Positions 1 to 5,698 of a stretch of DNA of 27,749 bases are shown here, in pieces. A program made the translations under genes and the position numbers. Within the stretch, counting starts at the first letter, position 1. Each line of letters begins with the position of its first letter. The stretch comes from a virus. Under the pieces are notes generated by a model. The model did not search any database and was not told the DNA's origin. It worked only from the letters and a program-made list of their open reading frames with translations. The stretch lies in the IMG/VR virus record IMGVR_UViG_3300037218_000026, positions 1 to 27,749 of that record; one strand, 5' to 3'.

Positions 1-2
1 CG

Positions 3-227
3 CTGACTGTTTCCGTTGGAACTGAGGGCGGCAACTTCGCTTCCGACCAGGCGAAAGTTGCCGTCCTTGAAACAGCAGTCGAGTGGATGCGCTGGTGCTC
101 GAACTGCGAAACCGAGCAACGCTTTGTGGCGGAGATGGAGTGCGCGATCGGCTTGATTGGACACTGCTCGAATTGTGGGGAAGAAAAGATTGCGCCGTAC
201 ACGCGGACGGTGGGGGAGGCAAGCTAA
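3..227 (+). CDS. Small zinc-ribbon protein (5' end outside window)
   Basis: An open frame enters from the left edge and runs 74 codons to TAA at 225-227; the true start is either outside the window or the ATG at 87. Two CSNC knuckles lie about 20 residues apart, the second followed by GEE. This is the classic two-knuckle layout of a small zinc ribbon, so Zn binding is likely; nucleic-acid or protein contact is inferred. The stop is followed immediately by the ATG of the next cistron (TAAATG). A rival frame over the same bases, opening at GTG 83, lacks this Cys pattern and is better read as starting at 329. Function unknown. Confidence 0.7.
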   Translation: MTVSVGTEGGNFASDQAKVAVLETAVEWMRWCSNCETEQRFVAEMECAIGLIGHCSNCGEEKIAPYTRTVGEAS

Positions 228-329
228 ATGGTTACCTGTCGCGTCTCGCCGGCACCAGACGACATTTCGCAAGCCGTCGCGTTTGCCGTCACGATCGTGC
301 GAAGCGACGCAAAATCGGAGGTTGCCTGA
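228..329 (+). CDS. Hypothetical 33-aa protein
   Basis: This short frame starts with ATG directly after the preceding TAA and ends in TGA at 327-329, which overlaps the next ATG (TGATG). The product begins MVTCRVSPAPDDISQAV and has no recognisable domain. It is below the usual length cut-off for gene callers, and the case for it is the seamless coupling on both sides. Start and stop fit a chain of overlapping cistrons that continues to 2471. It could instead be only a translational spacer whose peptide has no function. Confidence 0.45.
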   Translation: MVTCRVSPAPDDISQAVAFAVTIVRSDAKSEVA

Positions 330-544
330 TGCACGAGCTCCTGAACCTCTACCTCTTCGCCTACTGCATCTGGAAAGTTCTCTGGATGACGGGATTGGGC
401 GAGGGCTTGATTCTTGTCTACGCGGCAACGCGCTGGCAGAGAGCATTCGGGGTCCCTGCCCCAAGGCGGTTTGCACGTGGTCGAGTGATTGAATTCAAAA
501 AAGTTTCTCCGGCGCCGCGCCGGAAAGCATGGAGGCACGCATGA
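329..544 (+). CDS. Small hydrophobic membrane-like protein (71 aa)
   Basis: The ATG at 329 overlaps the previous stop (TGATG). The same frame stays open upstream to 83, but the coupled ATG is the better start because the upstream part overlaps the zinc-ribbon gene. The N-terminal half (LLNLYLFAYCIWKVLWM, then GLILVYAA) is strongly hydrophobic and could form one or two membrane helices. The C-terminal half is basic (RRFARGR, PAPRRKAWRH). This suggests an inner-membrane protein with a cytoplasmic basic tail. It ends in ATGA with the next gene at 541. Family unknown. Confidence 0.6.
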   Translation: MHELLNLYLFAYCIWKVLWMTGLGEGLILVYAATRWQRAFGVPAPRRFARGRVIEFKKVSPAPRRKAWRHA

Positions 545-882
545 GCGAAACCCTCACTCTCGGCTTCACTGAATCAACCGAACGTCTCGCCGCCGCTGTG
601 ACTCCTTACGGCCTCGGCACCAAATCCTACAATTCGTCTCCGGAAAAGCGCGAAGTAGATCGGCAACGCAAAGCCGCGACGGAAGCCTACGAATCAGCGC
701 CCCGTCAGGAAATCAAAGTCCTGCCTCTTTGCTCCTGCCCCCAGCGCTCTCACCCGCACGAACTCAGCATTCACACTCAACTGAAATCTGAGTCCTACAT
801 CCGGGTGAACAAATTTCGCTGGCCCTGGTCGCTGGTTCAATCGCAGAGAATCGAGCCGAGCACGGAGAGGAGTGCCGCATGA
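541..882 (+). CDS. Hypothetical protein with Cys/His cluster (113 aa)
   Basis: The start is the ATG of an ATGA overlap with the preceding stop; an in-frame ATG at 529 lies inside that gene and is less likely. The N-terminal half is polar and helical in appearance. A compact cluster near residues 68-82 (PLCSCPQRSHPHELSIH) holds two Cys and three His and could bind a metal. The C-terminal part (FRWPWSLVQSQR) is aromatic and basic. The product is soluble, with no signal peptide. I do not recognise the family with certainty, though the Cys/His segment looks like a conserved motif. The stop overlaps the next ATG at 879. Confidence 0.65.
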   Translation: MSETLTLGFTESTERLAAAVTPYGLGTKSYNSSPEKREVDRQRKAATEAYESAPRQEIKVLPLCSCPQRSHPHELSIHTQLKSESYIRVNKFRWPWSLVQSQRIEPSTERSAA

Positions 883-1037
883 AATCCTTCTTTCGTAACG
901 CGGCTGCGATTGTGATTGTGGCCGTTGCCTTTGTTCCCTTGACTGTTTTGGTTATCGCCGGAGTGCTGGTGCTGGCGATCCTCTTCGGCGTAGACAAAAT
1001 CGTGGAGTGCCCGAAGCGCTGGAGAGATGCCGCATGA
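879..1037 (+). CDS. Single-pass membrane protein (52 aa)
   Basis: The ATG sits in an ATGA overlap with the upstream gene, and the TGA at 1035-1037 overlaps the following ATG at 1034. After MKSFFRN comes a run of about 34 mostly hydrophobic residues (AAAIVIVAVAFVPLTVLVIA and beyond), then a short charged tail ending KRWRDAA. Topology is probably N-in with one long helix or a hairpin. No lipobox is present. The size and placement fit a phage early membrane peptide of unknown role. A holin is conceivable from topology alone, but nothing beside it suggests lysis. Confidence 0.6.
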   Translation: MKSFFRNAAAIVIVAVAFVPLTVLVIAGVLVLAILFGVDKIVECPKRWRDAA

Positions 1038-1228
1038 AAATTTCTGAACTGGCCGCCCAGCTTGCAGTTCGCACACCCGCCGACATGCTGCGCCTGCTAG
1101 CGGAAGAAGCCTACGAAGCGCGGTTGCCCGGCGGCGGAAAATTGTGCGACCTCACCGATGTCAAGGAATGGCTGCTGGAACTTTCTCAAGCGACGCGGTC
1201 GCAGGAGGAATGGAGGGAGGTTTCGTGA
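1034..1228 (+). CDS. Hypothetical small acidic helical protein (64 aa)
   Basis: It starts at the ATG of an ATGA overlap, with GGAGAG ten bases upstream as ribosome binding site. The product begins MKISELAAQLAVRTPADM and is rich in Leu, Ala and Glu, with predicted helices and a single Cys in KLCDLTDVKEW. The N-terminal segment (SELAAQLAVRTPADMLRLL) has a helix-turn-helix flavour but is too short to assign. The stop overlaps the next start as GTGA. No family recognised. Confidence 0.55.
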   Translation: MKISELAAQLAVRTPADMLRLLAEEAYEARLPGGGKLCDLTDVKEWLLELSQATRSQEEWREVS

Positions 1229-1434
1229 GCTTTGAAGTGCGTAATCCGGAAGTAGAGGAAAAGCTGAAAGAGATCGGGCGCGAGCTGAAAGCCTCGATGC
1301 CAGCGGGCTATGGCTTCACGCTGCTGATTACATCCTATGGCGAAGGCGGCGCGTTGTTCTACATGAGCAGTTGCGAGCGCGATTCCATGATCGCCACGAT
1401 GCGCGAATTTATTCAGAAGCACGAGCACAATTGA
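1225..1434 (+). CDS. Hypothetical phage protein (69 aa)
   Basis: The chosen start is GTG 1225, overlapping the previous stop as GTGA and preceded by a purine-rich stretch (GGAGGAATGGAGGGAGG) that is an excellent ribosome binding site. ATG 1210 in the same frame is an alternative but lies inside that site. The product has an alpha-beta pattern: a Glu/Lys-rich helix (VEEKLKEIGRELKASM), a beta segment (GFTLLITSYG) and a C-terminal helix (MIATMREFIQKHEHN). This looks like a small folded domain seen in phage early regions. Biochemical role unknown. Confidence 0.65.
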   Translation: MSFEVRNPEVEEKLKEIGRELKASMPAGYGFTLLITSYGEGGALFYMSSCERDSMIATMREFIQKHEHN

Positions 1435-1472
1435 TGGCCAACCAAGAGCGTGACAGACAGGTGAGACGATGA
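1434..1472 (+). CDS. 12-codon micro-ORF bridging two cistrons
   Basis: The TGA of the upstream gene overlaps an ATG at 1434. That frame encodes MANQERDRQVRR and stops at TGA 1470-1472, which overlaps the ATG of the next gene at 1469. It therefore fills an otherwise untranslated gap exactly. The peptide is basic and polar. It may work as a coupling device that keeps ribosomes on the message rather than as a protein. The match of both ends could still be chance. Confidence 0.35.
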   Translation: MANQERDRQVRR

Positions 1473-1675
1473 GCGGTCCTTGTTGCGGTGACGGGTGTAA
1501 GTGGTTCAGCCGGAATTTGCTAGGCGATCAGGCGAAGGGAGAATGCCTCGACCCAACGAAACGCATTTATTACAAATATGGCGGTCCAGTGGATGATCCG
1601 CCGAGCGTTAACGAAAACATGACATGCAGCAATTACGCACCGAACGCAAATTTTGAAGATGTAGAAAAGGCTTGA
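1469..1675 (+). CDS. Cys-rich hypothetical protein (68 aa)
   Basis: The ATG at 1469 is preceded by AGGTGAG at good spacing. The product opens MSGPCCGDGCKWFSR with three early Cys, then has further Cys in GECLDP and MTCSNY. Five Cys in 68 residues suggest metal or Fe-S binding, or a compact zinc fold. The aromatic basic segment KRIYYKYGG could contact nucleic acid. No known family. It ends in TGA at 1673-1675, where a TTG overlaps. Confidence 0.6.
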   Translation: MSGPCCGDGCKWFSRNLLGDQAKGECLDPTKRIYYKYGGPVDDPPSVNENMTCSNYAPNANFEDVEKA

Positions 1676-1678
1676 TTG

Positions 1679-1720
1679 GTGACCGACTCCAAAGGAAAAG
1701 ACGGACAGGAGCCCCGATGA
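1679..1720 (+). CDS. 13-codon micro-ORF bridging two cistrons
   Basis: GTG at 1679 opens a frame encoding MTDSKGKDGQEPR that stops at TGA 1718-1720. The stop overlaps the ATG ATG pair (1717, 1720) of the next gene. It starts four bases after the previous stop, so a reinitiating ribosome could use it. Alternatively the following gene itself starts at TTG 1672 and this frame is unused. It resembles the micro-ORF at 1434-1472. Confidence 0.25.
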   Translation: MTDSKGKDGQEPR

Positions 1721-1884
1721 TGGCGAAATGCCCAAACCAGATCGAAGACGGCCCGATGCACGTAATTTGGATTGGCAACCTGTTTCGGCAGGAAGAAGAT
1801 TTTAAGTGTTACACGTGCGGCTTGAGATTCAATCTACCGCATACCGAAAACCGAATTCAGGCAGGCAACTGCAATGGCTTATAG
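1717..1884 (+). CDS. Small Cys-pair protein (55 aa)
   Basis: The start is ATG 1717 (or the adjacent ATG 1720), with AGGAG at 1707-1711 as ribosome binding site. An upstream in-frame TTG 1672, overlapping the previous stop, would add 15 residues. The product contains one clear knuckle, FKCYTCGLRF, plus single Cys residues near each end (AKCPNQ, AGNCNG), which could complete a zinc site. The middle MHVIWIGNLFRQ is beta-like. It overlaps the next gene by 11 nt. Function unknown. Confidence 0.55.
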   Translation: MMAKCPNQIEDGPMHVIWIGNLFRQEEDFKCYTCGLRFNLPHTENRIQAGNCNGL

Positions 1885-2083
1885 CGAAAAAGACGGACAA
1901 GTGATCCTCGCCATGAGCCGGGAGGATTACGAATTCTTGCTTGTTTGCCTCGGCCTAGCAACGTCTGAATTTCTTCGGACTAACGACCTCGAAGATATCA
2001 AAACCGTATATTCGCTTTTGAACCGCCTCAACGAGGGCAACCCCAACTACACGCCTTATCGCACAGAGAAAGCCGCGAAATGA
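1874..2083 (+). CDS. Hypothetical helical protein (69 aa)
   Basis: ATG 1874 lies inside the end of the upstream gene. The product starts MAYSEKDGQVILAMSREDYE, with a beta-strand followed by long helices (FLLVCLGLATSEFLRTNDLE, KTVYSLLNRLNEG). It is soluble and has no metal motif. The segment VILAMSREDYEFLLVCLGLA resembles the start of many small phage proteins of unknown role. The TGA overlaps the next ATG as ATGA at 2080. Confidence 0.65.
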   Translation: MAYSEKDGQVILAMSREDYEFLLVCLGLATSEFLRTNDLEDIKTVYSLLNRLNEGNPNYTPYRTEKAAK

Positions 2084-2301
2084 GCCGTTTCGATTCCTTC
2101 ACTTGGCGCTGCGACATCTGCCACGAAGAACGCCCGGACTCTAAAATCAGCGTCTACAAAGTGGACATCGGCCCGCGCAGCTTACCCTCTGGCACCCTGG
2201 TGCGCAACGTAAAATACTGCAACGACAATTCTCGCTGCTACGAGGGAGCGCTGCATTGGAGCGAGGAAGATTATTTGATGCGCCAGCGGGTGAAGGTGTG
2301 A
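2080..2301 (+). CDS. Zinc-finger-like hypothetical protein (73 aa)
   Basis: It starts in an ATGA overlap. An N-terminal knuckle WRCDICHEERPD is followed about 35 residues later by two more Cys (VKYCNDNSRCYEGA), giving a treble-clef or ribbon-like pattern of four Cys. The intervening SKISVYKVDIGPRSLPSG is strand-rich. The C-terminus is amphipathic (HWSEEDYLMRQRVKV). It is likely a small Zn-binding regulator or adaptor, but this is inferred from the Cys spacing alone. It ends in GTGA with the next gene. Confidence 0.65.
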   Translation: MSRFDSFTWRCDICHEERPDSKISVYKVDIGPRSLPSGTLVRNVKYCNDNSRCYEGALHWSEEDYLMRQRVKV

Positions 2302-2471
2302 CGCTCGGTTCAATCGAAGATGTCCCCATGGTTTGCGACACCTGCGGGAGCACGTTCCGGCTTGGCGAGTGCGAAACGAAAGACGCCTACGATCACGGCG
2401 GGCCTTACGAGGGAGATTTTGGTTGTCCGGTGCCGGACTGCGGCGGCACAATGCGGGAGTTTGGAAAGTAA
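2298..2471 (+). CDS. Zinc-ribbon protein, last gene of the rightward chain (57 aa)
   Basis: GTG 2298 overlaps the preceding stop; ATG 2328 is an alternative start that keeps all Cys. The product has one knuckle MVCDTCGSTFRLGEC and a second site GCPVPDCGGTMREFG about 25 residues later, a rubredoxin-like or ribbon pattern. It ends TAA at 2469-2471, one base from the stop of a convergent gene on the other strand. No hairpin with a T-run is visible at this junction. Confidence 0.6.
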   Translation: MTLGSIEDVPMVCDTCGSTFRLGECETKDAYDHGGPYEGDFGCPVPDCGGTMREFGK

Positions 2472-2472
2472 A

Positions 2473-2697
2473 CTAACTCTCCGCACTATCCTGTCCCACC
2501 GCGTCTCCAGAAACCCTGATACTGAATCGTCGGCACAATCCCGCCTGCGCGTAATCGAGCAGTGCGCTCATGTTGGGTTCGCAACCATCGCGCCAGAATA
2601 GTTCGAGCACGCGATCGCCGAGTTGCAGGATCGGCGAACTGGTGGAACCCGCAGAGCTGACAAGCTGGAGCTTCCAATCGTAGAATGCTGGTGGCAT
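2473..2697 (-). CDS. Hypothetical protein, distal gene of leftward operon (74 aa)
   Basis: The leftward frame runs from ATG 2697 to TAG 2473-2475. The product starts MPPAFYDWKLQLVSSAGSTS and continues with alternating strands (SPILQLGDRVLELFWRDG) and a helix (MSALLDYAQAG). The look is that of a small folded protein rather than a shadow. There is no convincing ribosome binding site, and it lies 68 nt beyond the HNH gene. A longer leftward frame over 2486-2881 covers the same DNA but is Arg-rich and unlike a protein. Unknown function. Confidence 0.5.
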   Translation of the reverse strand: MPPAFYDWKLQLVSSAGSTSSPILQLGDRVLELFWRDGCEPNMSALLDYAQAGLCRRFSIRVSGDAVGQDSAES

Positions 2698-2765
2698 TGT
2701 TGCAGTAAGGATGCAATGTTAAGCGGATGGGAATCTGTACACTTTTGCTCACCTTTCCCAAGGCG

Positions 2766-3110
2766 TTAACCCTTAGCTGAATTACACGTCCAGTGCGCCG
2801 CCCCATTCCAATCCTGCCCGTCCTTCGTAATTCTGTCATCCCGCCACGCCGCGCCCATCCCTCTGCGTCTCTGATGTTCAAACGTGGCTTGCGATAGGGC
2901 TAGACGGCAATTGCAGAGGCAGCAGCAGAAGTTCTGCCGGCGGACCATGATTTCTACCCGGCGTTTGTATTCTCGCCAGCCTGCGGGAGAATCGGCGCAA
3001 ACTTCGCGTCCGTTAGAATATCTGCGGACAGATCCTCCAAGAATAGTTTCGTAGCGCAACGAGGCTTCCGGGTAGGAGCGGGTGCGCGGGATGGGCCTTC
3101 TACGATTCAC
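2766..3110 (-). CDS. HNH-type endonuclease-like protein (114 aa)
   Basis: GTG 3110 is the start, inside the end of the 19-codon frame upstream. The C-terminal half carries an HNH/treble-clef signature: a Cys cluster FCCCLCNCRLAL, then FEHQRRRGMGAAWRDDRI with the first His, then WNGAAHWTCNSAKG with the final His/Cys/Asn set. This layout is typical of short phage HNH proteins. Such proteins cut or nick DNA with a beta-beta-alpha-metal site, often alongside packaging or recombination. The N-terminal part (about 55 residues) is basic. A Glu precedes the first His where Asp is commoner. It belongs to the leftward recombination operon. Confidence 0.75.
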   Translation of the reverse strand: MNRRRPIPRTRSYPEASLRYETILGGSVRRYSNGREVCADSPAGWREYKRRVEIMVRRQNFCCCLCNCRLALSQATFEHQRRRGMGAAWRDDRITKDGQDWNGAAHWTCNSAKG

Positions 3111-3159
3111 TTGGCCTTCGTCTGCTATGCCCGCAGATGCAGATGTCGTCTAAGGTCAT
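3100..3159 (-). CDS. 19-codon micro-ORF with C-x-C-G-H motif
   Basis: ATG 3159 overlaps the TGA of the upstream gene (ATGA). The frame encodes MTLDDICICGHSRRRPSES and stops at TAG 3100-3102, overlapping the HNH GTG by 11 nt. The CICGHSRRR segment resembles a partial zinc site. It may be a real micro-protein or a coupling element between the 3156-3509 gene and the HNH gene. The rest of the longer frame extending back to 3354 looks like a shadow. Confidence 0.35.
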   Translation of the reverse strand: MTLDDICICGHSRRRPSES

Positions 3160-3509
3160 TTCTCGCCTCTGGCGCGGGCAAGAGCGGCCTCTACGGCTAT
3201 AACCATCTCTTCCGCCAATTCTGGGGAAGAGTTCCCGAATGCATAACTGACGAGTGCATGATGCGCTGTCTCCAGAGTCTTGTAGAGGTCCGGCGCCGCT
3301 GCTATCAGGTGGGCATTGGCCGTAGCTTCTTCCGGCGTGTAGTCGTGAATCCACGGTCTCTCCTCTGGCTTATACGAAGGCACAACAGTTGCAACTGTAT
3401 AAATCGTGTCGCCATCGCGATTCTGTCTTTCTCCGGTTTCGTGAATTGCAAAATCGGCGCGACCATCTCCACGTTGAGGTGTTTGAATTAACTGCCAATT
3501 CTTTTCCAT
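3156..3509 (-). CDS. Hypothetical phage protein (117 aa)
   Basis: The start is ATG 3509, overlapping the preceding TGA (TGATG); a GTG one codon earlier is possible. Strong purine tract GGGAAGGGAGGGAAGG lies just upstream. The N-terminal half is strand-rich (NWQLIQTPQRG, DTIYTVATVVPSYK). The C-terminal half contains the segment EATANAHLIAAAPDLYKTLE followed by a helix. An ANAxLIAAAPDL motif is a well-known feature of small phage proteins of unknown function located near replication and recombination genes. Soluble, cytoplasmic. Confidence 0.75.
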   Translation of the reverse strand: MEKNWQLIQTPQRGDGRADFAIHETGERQNRDGDTIYTVATVVPSYKPEERPWIHDYTPEEATANAHLIAAAPDLYKTLETAHHALVSYAFGNSSPELAEEMVIAVEAALARARGEK

Positions 3510-3751
3510 CACGCCTTCCCTCCCTTCCCTCTGGCGGCCTTCCTGCGCTCGCGTTCCTTGCGGGCATAGATTTCGGCAGCCAGGTCGAAAACGCCGCGCC
3601 AGGACACTTCGTAGCGCGTTCTTGTGCCAAGCAATCGTACAGCGGCATGGTCGGGATAGACTTCGATTACGATGTCCCGGTCCTTGCCCCGATACCGGGC
3701 CGTAGCGTTGGTGATGAAGCTGAGTCGTGACTTGCGGTGAGAAAGTCTCAT
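3509..3751 (-). CDS. Basic hypothetical protein (80 aa)
   Basis: ATG 3751 overlaps the stop of the exonuclease gene (ATGA). The product has an N-terminal strand-rich part (SRLSFITNATARYRGK, RDIVIEVYPDHAAVRLLG), then a helix (WRGVFDLAAEIYARKERERR) and a Lys/Arg/Gly tail ending KAARGKGGKA. The basic tail and small size suggest a nucleic-acid-associated accessory factor of the recombination module. This is inference only; no family recognised. Confidence 0.65.
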   Translation of the reverse strand: MRLSHRKSRLSFITNATARYRGKDRDIVIEVYPDHAAVRLLGTRTRYEVSWRGVFDLAAEIYARKERERRKAARGKGGKA

Positions 3752-4476
3752 GCGTAATCTTCCCTCCCCTGATCCAGGATGGCTACGATCGGCTGTGGCC
3801 CGTGTTTTAGTTTGGCGATTTCGACGCTTTTGCGAAGCAGCGGTTCCATGTCGCCCAGACAGGAGAGCCGCACGAGCATGTCTTTTACCTCAGCCAGAAA
3901 TTTCGTTACCTCGAGCTCGATTTCGGCAATGCGAGTTTGGTCGCGCGGGAATCTGCGGACGAAGAGTTGCAGTTCGGAAGGGAGGCGCGGATCGAAACTT
4001 ACGAAGTCGCACCAGGCTGCATTGGTGCAGGCCATCTCTGCCAACATCTGGTGCTGATATTCGGCTGGCACATCGCCTTTAAGCAGGTATTCAATGTGGG
4101 TTGCGGTGTGTGGACATTTGAATTGAACGAGGCCCTTGCCGATCATCCCGTCCGGCGATGCCCCAAAGGATTCGATCGTGGGATGCAAGACAAATCCAAC
4201 GGTGTCAATCATGACCTCGTATTTCAGCTCATAAGCGGCGCGCGCGAAAGGCTCTGTGTCGATTCCCCATTGCATGGGGCGGCTCACGAAAGGATTATCT
4301 GCTGGTGTCCCGGTTAGAACTTCGGCGATGATCTGCGCCCGATAGTTGGCCCGGGTGGTAGCCTCGCGTCCTTTGACTTTAGCGAGAACGTCAGCGATAC
4401 AGGAAGCCGTGACCTTGCCTGCGCGAGCCATGCGCCAGGCTTCGGTGCGTTGCTCCAGCAGGAGTGGAGAGTTCAT
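3748..4476 (-). CDS. YqaJ-type (lambda exonuclease-like) phage recombinase nuclease, 242 aa
   Basis: YqaJ/lambda-exo proteins degrade one strand of dsDNA 5' to 3' to expose ssDNA for a partner annealing protein. Seen here: an N-terminal signature QRTEAWRMARAGKVTAS (residues 9-25), WGIDTEPFARAAYE (70-83, with conserved Glu 75), GASPDGMIG (Asp 109), then VQFKCPHTATHIEYL (118-120 as Gln-x-Lys) and EYQHQMLAEMACT. Length is usual for the family. The position that is Glu in the PD-(D/E)xK core reads CAA (Gln 118), so activity may be altered. Overlaps ATGA with the annealing-protein gene upstream and with the basic protein gene downstream, so all three are likely translated together. Confidence 0.93.
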   Translation of the reverse strand: MNSPLLLEQRTEAWRMARAGKVTASCIADVLAKVKGREATTRANYRAQIIAEVLTGTPADNPFVSRPMQWGIDTEPFARAAYELKYEVMIDTVGFVLHPTIESFGASPDGMIGKGLVQFKCPHTATHIEYLLKGDVPAEYQHQMLAEMACTNAAWCDFVSFDPRLPSELQLFVRRFPRDQTRIAEIELEVTKFLAEVKDMLVRLSCLGDMEPLLRKSVEIAKLKHGPQPIVAILDQGREDYA

Positions 4477-5258
4477 CGGAGCTCCTTTCGTCGCTGGTCC
4501 TTAGCGGTGATGTAGGCGGCTTGCGTCTTCCGTTCGTTGGTGCTTTTGTATGCGTTGGCGAAGGCGATGCGGAGCTGTTCCATATTGGCGGCCTTCTGGA
4601 TCGCGCGGATGAAATCACTAACCTGATTCGTTTTCTCGGCGGGTGAGGACGCGAGGGCATCAGTGTCCGGACTCGCGTCGGCTAATCCGGTGGCAGCCAT
4701 CAGGGTGTAGCGCTCCAGATATTTCGCGCTGGATCCGATGGCCTGAATCGCATTCTTGCTGCCGGAATGATCGACGGGACCTTCGAGCGTAGTCTGTTCG
4801 CTGTGTCCGAATTTGTGGGTCAAAACGCAGGTGACACGCACCGTCTCTGGCTGCGGCTGTTCGACAATCCAGCGGTGCGAGATGCCGTGGCGACTCAGTT
4901 CCGAGAGAACGGCATCATGAATGTGGTCAAGCGTGGAATATTCCCACTCGACGAGCTCGCCATTCTTGCCGACAAACTTGGCAACCTCGTTCTTGGTGAT
5001 CTGCGGCGGATTCGCCTTGAAGCCGTTCATGGCTTCCACGTAGGCTTTCTTGGCTTCACTCCGCTGCCAGCGCTCCTGTAAATCCATAAGCTGCGAAAGC
5101 TTTGCCAGGTCGGCATTCTGGGCAACGGCGATGCGAAGCAAGTCCGTAGGAGTTGAAGTTTCCGGCAAGGCCGGACGTGCAGGAACCAGAGCCTCGGAGC
5201 GGCGAAAAGGCCAAAGTTTCCAATTGAAAGGAAGATTAAGCGGCAGACTGTTATCCAT
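4473..5258 (-). CDS. erf: ERF-family single-strand annealing protein, 261 aa
   Basis: ERF proteins anneal complementary ssDNA and promote phage recombination or circularisation. Seen here: a central core with ERWQRSEAKKAYVEAMNGF, ITKNEVAKFVGKNG, and YSTLDHIHDAVLSELSRHGI. The family hallmark SGSKNAIQAIGSSAKYLERY lies near residues 165-184 and is followed by TLMAATGL. The C-terminal 70 residues are helical and charged. The start ATG 5258 has AAAAGGAG close upstream. The stop overlaps the exonuclease ATG, the standard annealing protein plus exonuclease pairing. About 60 N-terminal residues before the core are Pro-rich and probably flexible. Confidence 0.93.
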   Translation of the reverse strand: MDNSLPLNLPFNWKLWPFRRSEALVPARPALPETSTPTDLLRIAVAQNADLAKLSQLMDLQERWQRSEAKKAYVEAMNGFKANPPQITKNEVAKFVGKNGELVEWEYSTLDHIHDAVLSELSRHGISHRWIVEQPQPETVRVTCVLTHKFGHSEQTTLEGPVDHSGSKNAIQAIGSSAKYLERYTLMAATGLADASPDTDALASSPAEKTNQVSDFIRAIQKAANMEQLRIAFANAYKSTNERKTQAAYITAKDQRRKELR

Positions 5259-5376
5259 GATTTCTCCTTTTCGTGAAGTGGTAGACCACAGCCCAAATTG
5301 CGGGCGAAAAGATCAGCCCGGTAAAGCAGCCGACCCAGAACAAGCAGCGGACAAAGAGCCAAATATCAGTACTCAT
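5251..5376 (-). CDS. Small membrane protein (41 aa)
   Basis: ATG 5376 overlaps the stop of the upstream gene by 11 nt, and TAA at 5251-5253 overlaps the ERF start by 8 nt. The product begins MSTDIWLFVRCLFWVGCFTG and continues LIFSPAIWAVVYHF, then the basic tail TKRRNHG. One long hydrophobic helix with a positively charged C-terminus is predicted. It is too short for standard gene callers, but the tight double overlap supports it. The ERF ribosome binding site lies within its last codons. Function unknown. Confidence 0.6.
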   Translation of the reverse strand: MSTDIWLFVRCLFWVGCFTGLIFSPAIWAVVYHFTKRRNHG

Positions 5377-5629
5377 CGCGCGCGGCTTCGAAGGCGTAAT
5401 AGCTGTGCACGTCGGGGAATCCGTTGAGGGCGACGGTGAGGGGATCGGGCTTCGGGCGAGGAAGTTCGACTGCCTGCGTGAGCATCTTTTCGCCGAGCGC
5501 CCAGAGTTCGAGCAGCATGGCGGCGTTACGTTCGCGCCGTTGCTCGTCGGTAGGGGTGATGATCGTGGTGCTGAGATCAGGTTGTGGAAATTCGGAGAGG
5601 GATGGAACTGGTAGAGTGCTCTGAGACAT
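5366..5629 (-). CDS. Hypothetical protein, first well-supported gene of leftward operon (87 aa)
   Basis: ATG 5629 is preceded by a consensus AAGGAGG (5636-5642), the best ribosome binding site in the leftward operon. The N-terminus (MSQSTLPVPSLSEFPQPDLS) is Pro/Ser-rich and probably disordered. The middle has helices (EQRRERNAAMLLELWALGEK) and the end is acidic (YYAFEAARDEY). No domain recognised. It lies first in the recombination operon, about 220 nt from the candidate promoter, and its ribosome binding site is part of a small inverted repeat. Confidence 0.75.
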   Translation of the reverse strand: MSQSTLPVPSLSEFPQPDLSTTIITPTDEQRRERNAAMLLELWALGEKMLTQAVELPRPKPDPLTVALNGFPDVHSYYAFEAARDEY

Positions 5630-5632
5630 TTG

Positions 5633-5651
5633 AAGCCTCCTTGTTAGGCTT
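5633..5651 (-). promoter_or_regulatory. Ribosome binding site within a small hairpin
   Basis: On the leftward transcript AAGCCT (5651-5646) can pair with AGGCTT (5638-5633) across a 7-nt loop. The Shine-Dalgarno AAGGAGG spans 5642-5636, so its last three bases lie in the stem. Pairing would partly hide the site. A regulatory role is inferred; the stem is only 6 bp and could be incidental. Confidence 0.4.
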
Positions 5652-5669
5652 GATTTGTTTAGGGCTGAT

Positions 5670-5688
5670 CGGGTGTTGGTAGCACCCG
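5670..5688. other. Inverted repeat in leader of leftward operon
   Basis: CGGGTG (5670-5675) and CACCCG (5683-5688) form a perfect 6-bp stem with a 7-nt loop. It lies between the candidate leader ORF and the first well-supported leftward gene. There is no T-run on either side, so it is not a standard intrinsic terminator. It may be an attenuator, an operator or incidental. Confidence 0.35.
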
Positions 5689-5698
5689 GTCGGTCCGT

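Noticed and set aside
2486-2881. 131-aa leftward frame overlapping the HNH gene
   Set aside because: Arg-rich, no motif, and overlaps both the HNH gene and the better 2473-2697 frame.
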